Source: Rhodospirillaceae bacterium (GTDB lineage: Bacteria > Pseudomonadota > Alphaproteobacteria > DSM-16000 > Inquilinaceae). Taken from it: 17,256 nucleotides of DNA. The notes beneath the pieces were generated by a model, which had not been told where the DNA came from, did not search any database, and saw only the letters and a program-made list of their open reading frames with translations. Positions 1 through 7,009 of the stretch are shown one piece after another. Position 1 is the first letter of the stretch; each line of letters begins with the position of its first letter. Position numbers and translations under genes: made by a program. Location of the stretch: assembly GCA_020425485.1 (NCBI GenBank), contig JAGQRL010000142.1:1-17256 (forward strand). Reading direction: 5' to 3'.

Positions 1-1
1 C

Positions 2-1147
2 GTCGCCACCGGCGGCTACGCGCTGGCCGCCTACGACCGCTACCACCGGCTTGCCCGCAGCGAAGCCGGCACCTACGAGCTGGCCAACACGGCATTCGCC
101 CAGCGCTACCGCATGAACGTGGGCACCATCGTGGAGTCCACCATGGTGAAGGTGCAGCTTCGCGGCGGAAGGCGGCTGGGCGAGGTGGAGGAGTATTTCG
201 TCAACGGCCTGCTGCCGGGCGACACCTTCATGTTCGCCGGCGAGCTGCTGACCTTCCAGGGTCTGAGGGAAACCACGCTGATCTGCACCCGCGGCGGCAT
301 GGGGGAACCCAAGGTGCCGGTCTACGGCGGCGGCCGGCTGCCCCTGTCGACCCATCTGGCCGACCGGGTGCGCGCCATGCTGGCCGACCCCTCCCTGTGG
401 CCGCTGCTGCCCGCCGCGGTGCAGGAATGGCTGCGCTTGCAACGCTGGCGCTCCGTGCTGCCGCGCGCCGACCGGCTGCTGGTGGAAACCTTTCCGCGGG
501 GAGGGAAGTGGTTCCTCGTCGCCTACACCTTCGAAGGCCGCAACGCCCACCAGACGCTGGGCATGCTGCTGACCCGCCGGCTGGAACGCGCCGGCGTGCA
601 GCCGCTCGGCTTCGTTGCCACCGACTACGTGATCGCGTCGTGGAGCCTGGGCGAGCCCACCGGCATGGACGCGCTGTTCGATGAGGACATGCTGGGCGAC
701 GACCTGGAAGCCTGGATGGCGGAAAGCAGCCTCTTGCGCCGCACCTTCCGCAACGTGGCGGTGATCGCCGGGCTGATCGAACGCCGCCATCCCGGCCAGG
801 AGAAATCGGGCAAACAGGTCACCGTGAACTCCGATCTGATCTACGACGTGCTGCGCCGGCACGAGCCGGGCCACGTGCTGCTGCGCGCCACCCGCAACGA
901 CGCCGCGCGCGGGCTGACGGATATCGGCCGGCTGGCCGACCTGCTGGCGCGGGTGCGCGGGCGCATCGACCATCGGCGGCTCGACCGGGTGTCGCCGCTG
1001 GCCGTCCCCATCCTCTTGGAAGTGGGGCGCGAGCAGGTTTACGGCAGCGCCATGGATGCCCTGCTGGAGGAGGCCGAAGCGCTGATCCGCGAGGCCATGC
1101 CGGAACTGGTGGACCAGGACCCAGCCCAGCCCGGCCTGCCTTTGTGA
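2..1147 (+). CDS. Ligase-associated Lhr-type DEXH-box helicase, C-terminal part (5' end outside window)
   Basis: The frame is open from base 2 with no start needed, so this is the last 381 residues of a longer protein; the helicase motor domains lie outside the window. What is visible matches, by recognition, the post-motor region of ligase-associated DEXH-box (Lhr-type) helicases: a small beta segment on pitch and removal of substrate (VNGLLPGDTFMFAGELL), a helical stretch with LPRADRLLVETFPRGGKW, then a segment with GFVATDYVIASWS and a basic, leucine-rich tail. Such proteins are ATP-driven 3'-5' translocases found beside an ATP-dependent DNA ligase, an exonuclease and PdeM. The identity is supported by pdeM lying less than 1 kb downstream on the same strand, although here another gene sits between them. 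The internal Met at 113 is not the start: coding similarity runs through it. Confidence 0.85.
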   Translation, partial: VATGGYALAAYDRYHRLARSEAGTYELANTAFAQRYRMNVGTIVESTMVKVQLRGGRRLGEVEEYFVNGLLPGDTFMFAGELLTFQGLRETTLICTRGGMGEPKVPVYGGGRLPLSTHLADRVRAMLADPSLWPLLPAAVQEWLRLQRWRSVLPRADRLLVETFPRGGKWFLVAYTFEGRNAHQTLGMLLTRRLERAGVQPLGFVATDYVIASWSLGEPTGMDALFDEDMLGDDLEAWMAESSLLRRTFRNVAVIAGLIERRHPGQEKSGKQVTVNSDLIYDVLRRHEPGHVLLRATRNDAARGLTDIGRLADLLARVRGRIDHRRLDRVSPLAVPILLEVGREQVYGSAMDALLEEAEALIREAMPELVDQDPAQPGLPL

Positions 1148-1192
1148 GCCGCCGGGCCGCGGTGGTAAGGTGCCGCCCCCGAAGGGATCCAT

Positions 1193-1199
1193 GGGAGGA
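1193..1199 (+). promoter_or_regulatory. Ribosome binding site deciding the start of the 1207 gene
   Basis: GGGAGGA, 7 bases before ATG 1207. No comparable site precedes the upstream in-frame GTG near 1144, which is why the shorter, signal-peptide-first product is preferred. Confidence 0.6.
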
Positions 1200-1206
1200 C
1201 GGCGGC

Positions 1207-1938
1207 ATGCGCCGAGGCATCATCGCGGCACTTGTCTGCCTGCTGTGCGTTCCCGCCGCCCTTGCGGCGGAACCGGCCGATCCCGCCCGGCTGCTCGGCA
1301 CCTGGGAGAGCGATGCCGCCGTGCTCACCTTCAACGCCGACGGCACCGCCGTGATGGAGCGCACCGACGGCGTGATCGTGGAGATGGATTGGAGCGTGTT
1401 CGCCCATGCGCAAGTGTTCGGCGTCGACATGCTGATCCTGCGCGCCGTGAGCGGCGGCGAAACCGGCTATGGCCAGGCCGCGTTTCCCTCGCCCGACGAA
1501 CTGGCGCTGACGGTGTTCAACCCCTCGGTCGATTGGGATGCCCTGGCCGCGGTGCTCACCCGCCGGCCGGGCACCGAAGCGCCGCCGGGCACCGAGCTTG
1601 CCCCCTCCCTGCTGCCCAGCCTGGATCCTGCGGCGGGCGATTTCCTCGGCACCTGGCAGGGCGAGCACAACGGCCAGCAACTCACCATCGTCTTCGATGC
1701 CGACCGGGTTGCCGATTTCCAGGCCGGCCGCACCATCCTGGTCGTCCCCTGGTCGGTGTCCGGCGCGGTGGACACGCCGGCCGGCCCGGTTCCCATCCTG
1801 GAACTGCACTGGCTGGGGACCATGCAGTATTCGACGGTGGAGATGGACGGGCCGGACCGTTTCTATTTCTCCGAACCGCGGCTGGAGCCGCCAGCCCAGG
1901 CGAACCGCGACATCGAATTCACCCGTGTGGCGCCATGA
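1207..1938 (+). CDS. Exported protein with a duplicated beta-rich 'LGTW' domain, function unknown
   Basis: The product is 243 residues. I chose ATG 1207 because GGGAGGA (1193-1199) lies 7 bases upstream and a signal peptide follows at once: MRR, a hydrophobic core to about residue 19, and an ALA-A cleavage site near residue 20. The frame is also open upstream to 1144, but that stretch reads as non-coding. The mature part holds two similar halves: residues 29-118 begin LLGTWES and continue VLTFNADGTAVM; residues 147-241 begin FLGTWQG and continue LTIVFDADRVADF. Each has a tryptophan-bearing opening strand and later a WSV motif (WSVFAH, WSVSGA), so this looks like an internal duplication of a small lipocalin-like or beta-sandwich module. 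The linker (about 119-146) is Pro/Gly-rich. It probably acts in the periplasm or envelope. I recognise no catalytic motif. Its place between lhr and pdeM is unusual. Confidence 0.8.
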   Translation: MRRGIIAALVCLLCVPAALAAEPADPARLLGTWESDAAVLTFNADGTAVMERTDGVIVEMDWSVFAHAQVFGVDMLILRAVSGGETGYGQAAFPSPDELALTVFNPSVDWDALAAVLTRRPGTEAPPGTELAPSLLPSLDPAAGDFLGTWQGEHNGQQLTIVFDADRVADFQAGRTILVVPWSVSGAVDTPAGPVPILELHWLGTMQYSTVEMDGPDRFYFSEPRLEPPAQANRDIEFTRVAP

Positions 1939-1993
1939 AGCAGCAGCGCCGCGGGGGATTGCTGGGCTGCCAGCGGGTGGCTTAGCTGGGCAG

Positions 1994-2725
1994 ATGACCG
2001 AGTCTGCCGGACACCGCTTCCGCCTGAACGGCGCCGACCTGGTGGCGGAGCCGGACGGCTGCCTGTGGTGGCCCGCCCGCGGGCTGCTGGCGGTCGCCGA
2101 CCTGCACCTGGAAAAGGGGTCCGCGGCCGCCGCCGGCGGCCAGCTTCTGCCGCCCTATGACAGCCGCGAGACCATCGCCCGCTTTGCCCGCACGGTGGCG
2201 CGGCTGGGGCCCCAGCGCATCGTCTGCCTGGGCGACAGCTTCCACGACATCGGCGGCGCCTCGCGCCTGGGGGACGACGAGCGGGGGGCCCTGCAAGCGC
2301 TGATGGCCGGGTGCCATTGGGTGTGGGTGCTGGGCAACCACGATCCGGCACCGCCGCGAGGGCTTGCCGGCGAGGTGACCGACGAATGGGTGGAAGGCGG
2401 CTTGCGCTTTCGCCACGAAGCCCTGGCGTGCCCGCCGCGCCAGGTGTCGGGCGGCGAGGTGTCCGGCCACTACCACCCCAAGGTCACCCTGCCGGGCCGG
2501 CGCGGCAGCGTGCGCGGCCGCTGCTTTGCGCGCGCCGGCAACCGGCTGATCCTGCCCGCCTACGGCGCCTATGCCGGGGGGCTGGACGTGTTCAGCCCGC
2601 CGCTCACCCGCCTGCTCGGCCGCAGCGCGGAGGTGTATGTGCTGGCCGGCCAGCGCGTGCTGGCGGTGCGCACCGAAGCGGTGCGGCGGCTGGCCGGGCT
2701 CGACCCGGCCAGGGCACTGCCATGA
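1994..2725 (+). CDS. pdeM: Ligase-associated DNA damage response endonuclease/phosphoesterase PdeM
   Basis: The product is a 243-residue calcineurin-like metallophosphoesterase. The two-metal site motifs appear in order: VADLHLEKG (DxH), CLGDSFHD (GDxxxD), LGNHDP (GNHD) and GHYHPKV (GHxH). The ending RLILPAYGAYAGGLDVF is typical of PdeM, the phosphoesterase encoded with Lhr helicase, ATP-dependent ligase and an exonuclease in bacterial repair clusters. ATG 1994 is the first Met before the conserved region and gives a family-typical length. The stop TGA (2723-2725) overlaps the ATG of the photolyase (ATGA), which implies translational coupling. It is probably a cytoplasmic phosphodiesterase or nuclease in end processing. 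Its own upstream gap is 55 bases after the exported-protein gene, so all may share one transcript. Confidence 0.92.
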   Translation: MTESAGHRFRLNGADLVAEPDGCLWWPARGLLAVADLHLEKGSAAAAGGQLLPPYDSRETIARFARTVARLGPQRIVCLGDSFHDIGGASRLGDDERGALQALMAGCHWVWVLGNHDPAPPRGLAGEVTDEWVEGGLRFRHEALACPPRQVSGGEVSGHYHPKVTLPGRRGSVRGRCFARAGNRLILPAYGAYAGGLDVFSPPLTRLLGRSAEVYVLAGQRVLAVRTEAVRRLAGLDPARALP

Positions 2726-4158
2726 CCACGCTGGTCTGGTTCCGCCAGGACCTGCGGCTGGCCGGCAACCCGGCGCTGGCGGCGGCCTGCCGCGCCGGGG
2801 CGGTGGTGCCGGTGTTCATCCTGGAAGAGGGGGGCGAGGGCGCGCCACGGCGGCTCGGCGGGGCCTTGCGCTGGTGGCTCGCCGGCAGCCTTGCCGCCCT
2901 GAGTAACGAGCTGGCGGCCCGGGGGGCGCGCCTGATCCTGCGGCGCGGCGATCCGGCCGCCGTGCTGGGCGAGCTGGCGGCGGCAACCAAGGCGACGTCG
3001 GTGCATTGGAACCGCCGCTACGATCCCGCCGGAGCGGCCCGCGATGGCGATGTGGAGCAGGCGCTGACGGGCCGCGGTCTGGAGGTCGAGACCTTCAATG
3101 CCGGCCTGCTGGCCGAACCGTGGGAGATTTCCACCGGCAGCGGCCGGCCCTACCAGGTGTTCAAGCCGTTCTGGGTCGCCCTGCGCAACCGCATCGCCGG
3201 TGTTGTGGCGGAGGCCGCACCGCCGGCCATTCCCGCCCCCGAGCGCTGGCCGGAAAGCGACGCGCTGGACGCCTGGGGCCTGCTGCCCACCAGGCCCGAT
3301 TGGGCCGGCGGGTTGCGGGCGGCCTGGGTGCCCGGCGAAGCGGCCGCCCAGGCGCTGCTGGCAGCCTTCCTCGACGGCCCGATCCTGGACTACCAGGACC
3401 GCCGCGACCTGCCGGGGGAGGCAGCCACCGCGCGCCTCTCCCCGCATCTGCATTGGGGGGAGATCGGGCCGCGCCAGATCTGGGCGGCCGCCACCGGCCG
3501 CTTTGCTGGCAGCGGCGACGCGGAACGGGCGGGCGCCTTCCTGCGCCAACTGGCGTGGCGGGAGTTCTGCTGCCACCTGCTGCACCACTTCCCCCGCCTG
3601 CCGGACGCCAACCTGCAAGCCAAGTTCGACGCCATGGCGTGGACGGACGATGCAGAAGCGCTCGCCGCCTGGCAGCGCGGGCAGACCGGCTATCCCATCG
3701 TCGATGCCGGAATGCGCGAGCTGTGGGCCACCGGCTGGATGCACAACCGCGTGCGCATGGTGGTGGCGTCCTTCCTGACGAAGCACCTGCTGATCCACTG
3801 GCGCCACGGCGAGGCGTGGTTCTGGGACACCCTGGTGGATGCCGACCTCGCCAACAATGTCGCCAACTGGCAGTGGGTGGCCGGCTGCGGTGCCGATGCC
3901 GCCCCCTTCTTCCGCATCTTCAATCCCGTGCTCCAGGGCCAGAAGTTCGATCCCCACGGTGCCTATGTGCGCCGCTGGGTGCCGGAACTGGCGGGGCTGG
4001 ACGACGGCCACCTGCACGAACCCTGGCGAGCGCCGCCGATGGTGCTGCGTGCGGCCGGGGTGACGCTGGGCCGCGACTATCCGCCGCCCATGGTGGACCA
4101 CAAGCGGGCCCGCCAGCGGGCGCTGGATGCCCTGCACGCGCTGCCCGGTACGGCGTGA
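2722..4158 (+). CDS. phrB: Deoxyribodipyrimidine photolyase, class I
   Basis: The product is 478 residues, the usual length. The N-terminal antenna Rossmann domain opens with TTLVWFRQDLRLAGNPAL. The C-terminal FAD domain carries SPHLHWGEIGPRQIW (240-254), QLAWREFCCHLLHHFP, TGYPIVDAGMRELWATGWMHNR and DADLANNVANWQWVAG, ending with FFRIFNPVLQGQKFDP. By alignment from memory with the E. coli enzyme, the Trp electron-transfer triad is kept (W307, W360, W383), and so are the substrate Trp residues (W279, W385) and the Asn of MHNR (N342). The residue matching E. coli Glu274 is Gln276, which is unusual for a CPD enzyme. It repairs UV-made pyrimidine dimers using blue light and FADH-. The start overlaps the pdeM stop by 4 bases, so the two are probably one operon. 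The antenna cofactor (folate or deazaflavin) cannot be told by eye. Confidence 0.95.
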   Translation: MTTLVWFRQDLRLAGNPALAAACRAGAVVPVFILEEGGEGAPRRLGGALRWWLAGSLAALSNELAARGARLILRRGDPAAVLGELAAATKATSVHWNRRYDPAGAARDGDVEQALTGRGLEVETFNAGLLAEPWEISTGSGRPYQVFKPFWVALRNRIAGVVAEAAPPAIPAPERWPESDALDAWGLLPTRPDWAGGLRAAWVPGEAAAQALLAAFLDGPILDYQDRRDLPGEAATARLSPHLHWGEIGPRQIWAAATGRFAGSGDAERAGAFLRQLAWREFCCHLLHHFPRLPDANLQAKFDAMAWTDDAEALAAWQRGQTGYPIVDAGMRELWATGWMHNRVRMVVASFLTKHLLIHWRHGEAWFWDTLVDADLANNVANWQWVAGCGADAAPFFRIFNPVLQGQKFDPHGAYVRRWVPELAGLDDGHLHEPWRAPPMVLRAAGVTLGRDYPPPMVDHKRARQRALDALHALPGTA

Positions 4159-4272
4159 GTCGACCCCCGCGCAGCCATGGGTGGCGCCGGGGCCTGCTCT
4201 ATCAACGTTCGCGGATCACCCCTGCAACCATCGCCCATTGACCCGTTGCCCAAGTCGCGGCACCAAAATGAT

Positions 4273-5496
4273 ATGCAGACCGACCGACACGCCCCCGGTT
4301 CGGCCCCGCGCCGACCCTATCGCCCCTCGCGCGCCATGCGGCTGCTGCTGGCGCTGGCGGAACGCATCGCCATCGGCACCATCGATGTGGAGTTGCCGGA
4401 CGGCACCCGCCGCGTGTTCGCCGGGGAGACGGACGGTCCCCGGGTGCAGCTCGCCATCCACCGCGACCGGCTGGCCCGGCGCTTCCTGATGGGCGGCAAG
4501 CTGGGGTTCTGCGAAGCCTATCTGGACGGCGACTGGTCGAGCCCGGATGTGGAAGCGCTGTTCCGCTTCTTCCTGGTCAACACCGATGCCCTGCGCGCGG
4601 AGATGCAGGGGCGGCTGTGGTACCGCTTCGCCCAGCGCCTGGTGCACACCTTCCGGCCCAACAGCCGGGAAGGGGCGAAGCGCAACATCGCCCGCCACTA
4701 CGATCTGGGCAACGAGTTCTACCGGACCTGGCTCGACCCGACGATGACCTACTCGTCGGCGGTGTTCGACCGGCCGACCGACGACGATCTGGCCGCCGCG
4801 CAGACGCGCAAATACGAAGCCATGGCCCGCCGGCTGGGCCTGGGCGAACGCGACGAGGTGCTGGAAATCGGCTGCGGCTGGGGCGGCTTTGCGGAGTTTG
4901 CCGGCATGCGCGGGGCGCGCGTGACCGCGATCACCATCAGCCGCGCCCAGTGGGAATTTGCCCGCGAACGCATGGCCAAGGCAGGGCTTGCGGAGCGGGT
5001 GGACGTGCAGTTGCGCGACTACCGCGACGTCGACCAGCGCTTCGACAAGATCGCCTCCATCGAGATGTTCGAGGCGGTGGGCGAGCGCTGGTGGCCCACC
5101 TTCTTCCACTCGCTCAGGGAGAACCTGAAGCCGGGCGGCCGGGCCGGGCTGCAGGTGATCACCATCAACCACCGCGACTTCCTGCACTACCGCCGCTCGA
5201 TGGACTACATCCAGAAATACATCTTCCCCGGCGGCATGCTGCCCTCGCCCAAGGCGCTGAAGCGGGGGCTGGATGCTGCGGGATTGCGCCTGCGCGACTG
5301 GTCGAGCTTCGGGCCGGACTATGCGCGCACGCTGCGCACCTGGAACGCCCGCTTCCAGGCGGCCTGGCCGCGCATCGAGGCAACCGGCTTCGACCAGCGC
5401 TTCAAGCGCATGTGGGAGCAGTACTTCCACTACTGTGCCGCCGGCTTCTCCGTCGGCACCATCGACGTCGCCCAGATCGCCGTCGACCGGGACTGA
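4273..5496 (+). CDS. cfa: Cyclopropane-fatty-acyl-phospholipid synthase (SAM-dependent)
   Basis: The product is 407 residues from ATG 4273; the frame is open upstream to 4177 and ATG 4336 (residue 22) is also possible, as no strong ribosome binding site decides. An N-terminal lipid-binding region (to about 130) precedes the methyltransferase fold: HYDLGNEFYRTWLDPTMTYSS, then the SAM-binding loop LEIGCGWGGFAEFA (197-210), QLRDYRDVDQRFDKI, IEMFEAVGERWW, KYIFPGGMLPS and a C-terminal YCAAGF. It transfers a methylene from SAM to double bonds of membrane phospholipid acyl chains, hardening the membrane against acid and oxidative stress. Compared with E. coli Cfa, the Glu (E267), the Tyr (Y350) and the late Cys (C388) are kept. 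The Cys of QYSC is Ser162, and the His of LLHTI is absent (LQVITI). It follows phrB by 114 bases. Confidence 0.93.
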   Translation: MQTDRHAPGSAPRRPYRPSRAMRLLLALAERIAIGTIDVELPDGTRRVFAGETDGPRVQLAIHRDRLARRFLMGGKLGFCEAYLDGDWSSPDVEALFRFFLVNTDALRAEMQGRLWYRFAQRLVHTFRPNSREGAKRNIARHYDLGNEFYRTWLDPTMTYSSAVFDRPTDDDLAAAQTRKYEAMARRLGLGERDEVLEIGCGWGGFAEFAGMRGARVTAITISRAQWEFARERMAKAGLAERVDVQLRDYRDVDQRFDKIASIEMFEAVGERWWPTFFHSLRENLKPGGRAGLQVITINHRDFLHYRRSMDYIQKYIFPGGMLPSPKALKRGLDAAGLRLRDWSSFGPDYARTLRTWNARFQAAWPRIEATGFDQRFKRMWEQYFHYCAAGFSVGTIDVAQIAVDRD

Positions 5497-5606
5497 GCGG
5501 CCCAGCCCGCCGCACCGCACCGCACCGCCTGCGCCGGCTTGTACCCGGGTGCGGTCTCAGCCATCGTCGCGGCAGAACAACTCCGGTCCTGGGGAGGGGA
5601 GCGCAG

Positions 5607-6167
5607 ATGCGCCTGTTGGCTTTGGCGTCCGTCGTGTCCTTCGCGGTGGCGCGCGCTGCGTTCGCCCAGGACGAGGATCACGTCTGGCTGTACGAGGAGC
5701 TGGACACCCTGGCGCTGAGGACCCTGGATGCCCTTCAGCACACCTCGATTGCCGAAAACCGCGAATACTGCGGCTATCTCGGCGTCGATGCTTCGGGGCA
5801 GGTTGCCGCCACCCCGGCGGTGCCCGGCACGGTGGATAGCTGCCTTCCCGACGAACCGCCCGAGGGTTTCGAGATCTACGCCTCCTACCACACCCACGGG
5901 GCCTATTCCCCGGACGAGGACAGCGAGGTGCCCTCCTACGAAGATCTGCAGGGGGATATCGAGGAAGGGGTGGATGGCTACATCGCCACCCCCGGCGGCC
6001 GGGTGTGGCTGAACCTGTATGACGACGAAAGGGCGGCGCAGCTTTGCGGGCCGGGCTGCGTGTTCGCCGACCCCAACTTCCTGGAATGCGGCGCCTACCC
6101 GCCCCAGGAGGAATACACGCTGGACGGCCTGCAGGCCCGCTTCGACAACGACCCCGGCTATTGCTGA
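5607..6167 (+). CDS. Secreted DUF4329-like protein with a JAMM/MPN+ metal-site signature
   Basis: The product is 186 residues. GGGGAGGGGAG (5591-5601) sits 5 bases before ATG 5607. Residues 1-20 form a clear signal peptide cut after AFA. The mature part contains EYCGYLG (53-59), YHTHG (94-98) and PSYED (109-113), then DGYIATPGGRVWLNLY. This is the order of the JAMM metalloprotease site: Glu53, His95-x-His97, Ser110-x-x-Asp113. The text EVPS...D followed by GYIATPGG..W is also what DUF4329 domains look like. Six cysteines (55, 79, 147, 151, 161, 186) fit disulfides in the periplasm or outside. Metal-dependent isopeptidase or amidase activity is inference; no substrate is evident. Its 3' end overlaps the convergent NTF2-like gene by 10 bases. 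Confidence 0.85.
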   Translation: MRLLALASVVSFAVARAAFAQDEDHVWLYEELDTLALRTLDALQHTSIAENREYCGYLGVDASGQVAATPAVPGTVDSCLPDEPPEGFEIYASYHTHGAYSPDEDSEVPSYEDLQGDIEEGVDGYIATPGGRVWLNLYDDERAAQLCGPGCVFADPNFLECGAYPPQEEYTLDGLQARFDNDPGYC

Positions 6168-6697
6168 GGGTCGTCGTCCGCGCCCTCGCCCTCGCCCTCG
6201 CCCTCGCCCTCGCCCTCGGCATAGGCGTTTCTGCGCGGCCTGCCGCCGATGCGCCGGCGGGCGAGGCGGATGATCCAGCCGATCAGGGAGAGGTCCTCGT
6301 ACACCTGGCCGGCGGCATCCCAATGGTCCAGATGGGCTTCGATGAGGCCGCTGTCGGTGTTCTGGCGCAGCTCCGAAACGCCTTCCAGCAGGTGCGGCAT
6401 GCCACGCCGGCCGGTGCGGAAGCGGAAGGTCCACAGCACCAGGATCACCAGGTCGTCGCGGGCGCGGGCGCGGATGTCGATGTGCACGTGGTCGATGCGC
6501 TCGAACACCGACTGCCAGACGGCGACCACGGCCTCGCGCCCGGTGACGTCGTGGAAGGGGCCGCGGTAGCGCATCTCCCGCTCCATCAGATCGATGAGGT
6601 CGCCCAGCCGGTCGGCGTCGGCGGCCTGCCACACCGCCAGGTAGCGGTCGACCACGTCCTCCAGCCGGTCGTGGTGGGCATCTCCGGTATGGGTCAT
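6158..6697 (-). CDS. NTF2/SnoaL-like family protein with (EG)6 tail
   Basis: The product is 179 residues from the ATG whose complement is 6695-6697; GGAG lies 9 bases upstream on the minus strand. The frame stays open 54 codons further upstream, but that part is low in coding character. The fold is a cone-like alpha+beta NTF2/SnoaL domain: two N-terminal helices (VVDRYLAVWQAADADRLGDL), MRYRGPFHDVTGREAVVAVW, paired strands HVHIDIRARARDDLVILVLW, FRFR, and the end HLDHWDAAGQVYEDLSLIGW, followed by a basic segment. The last 20 residues are acidic low-complexity sequence encoded by a hexanucleotide repeat. Relatives with this HWD...VYE ending occur near photolyase and cfa genes in proteobacterial photo-oxidative clusters; this is from general knowledge. 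The substrate is unknown and it may be a binding protein rather than an enzyme. Confidence 0.85.
   Translation of the reverse strand: MTHTGDAHHDRLEDVVDRYLAVWQAADADRLGDLIDLMEREMRYRGPFHDVTGREAVVAVWQSVFERIDHVHIDIRARARDDLVILVLWTFRFRTGRRGMPHLLEGVSELRQNTDSGLIEAHLDHWDAAGQVYEDLSLIGWIIRLARRRIGGRPRRNAYAEGEGEGEGEGEGADDDPQQ
6181..6216. repeat. Hexanucleotide microsatellite (CGCCCT)6
   Basis: Six perfect copies of CGCCCT, continuing imperfectly as CGGC. On the minus strand they encode six Glu-Gly pairs near the C-terminus of the NTF2-like protein. Changes in copy number would keep the reading frame and only lengthen or shorten the acidic tail. Confidence 0.95.
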
Positions 6698-7009
6698 GGC
6701 CAGGTGCTCCGCTGGCGGGCCGCTGGACGAAGGGGGGGCGCCGTGGCTTGACCGGGCCGGCAGGCGATCCACATCACGATCATTCTTGGTCACTCCCCCG
6801 ACGTTTACCATCGCGTCTGCCCGAATTCGGCCTTCCTTTTGCCACAGTTTCAGTCGCAATCCGAGGGCGATGTGCCCTGACTTGGGCTATTCTTAGGAAC
6901 TTGCACTAGTTTGCGTTTGGCGACTTGCAAGAGATCTGCGGGTCAGGGTATTGTTGACACGTCGGGTCAGGTATGCCGGACATTTTTTTCAGCCTGCGGG
7001 AGGGCGCGG
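6698..7009. promoter_or_regulatory. Divergent intergenic region (312 bp), lower GC, with direct repeats
   Basis: This gap lies between the NTF2-like gene (minus) and the small Tat-signal gene (plus). From about 6780 its GC content drops clearly below that of its surroundings. It contains two pairs of direct repeats, each pair 24 bp apart: ACTTGCA at 6899-6905 and 6923-6929, and CGGGTCAGG at 6939-6947 and 6963-6971. A perfect TTGACA lies between the second pair. A small hairpin AGGGC/GCCCT (about 6865-6879) is also present. I see no convincing ORF or RNA gene. It probably holds promoters for both flanking genes. Confidence 0.5.
6954..6984 (+). promoter_or_regulatory. Possible promoter of the small Tat-signal gene
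   Basis: The -35 hexamer TTGACA (6954-6959) is perfect. No good -10 is spaced at 16-18; the candidates are TATGCC at 6972 (too close) or GACATT at 6979 (spacing 19). A short T-run (6983-6989) follows, then the ribosome binding site GGGAGGG at 6998-7004. The call rests mainly on the -35 and on its position about 50 bases before the start. Confidence 0.3.

Noticed and set aside
2569..4137. 522-codon minus-strand open frame opposite phrB
   Set aside because: It is an antisense shadow of the photolyase; no start signal and no recognisable motif.
4238..4274. TTGACC followed by TGATAT as a cfa promoter
   Set aside because: The spacing is 25 bases and the second element overlaps the chosen start codon.
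4216..5520. 434-codon minus-strand open frame opposite cfa
   Set aside because: It is an antisense shadow of a gene with full family motifs; the translation is His/Gly/Ala/Val-rich with no domain.
6698..6859. N-terminal extension of the NTF2-like protein to an upstream ATG on the minus strand
   Set aside because: The extra 54 residues show no conserved character, and a Shine-Dalgarno sits properly before the inner ATG at 6697.
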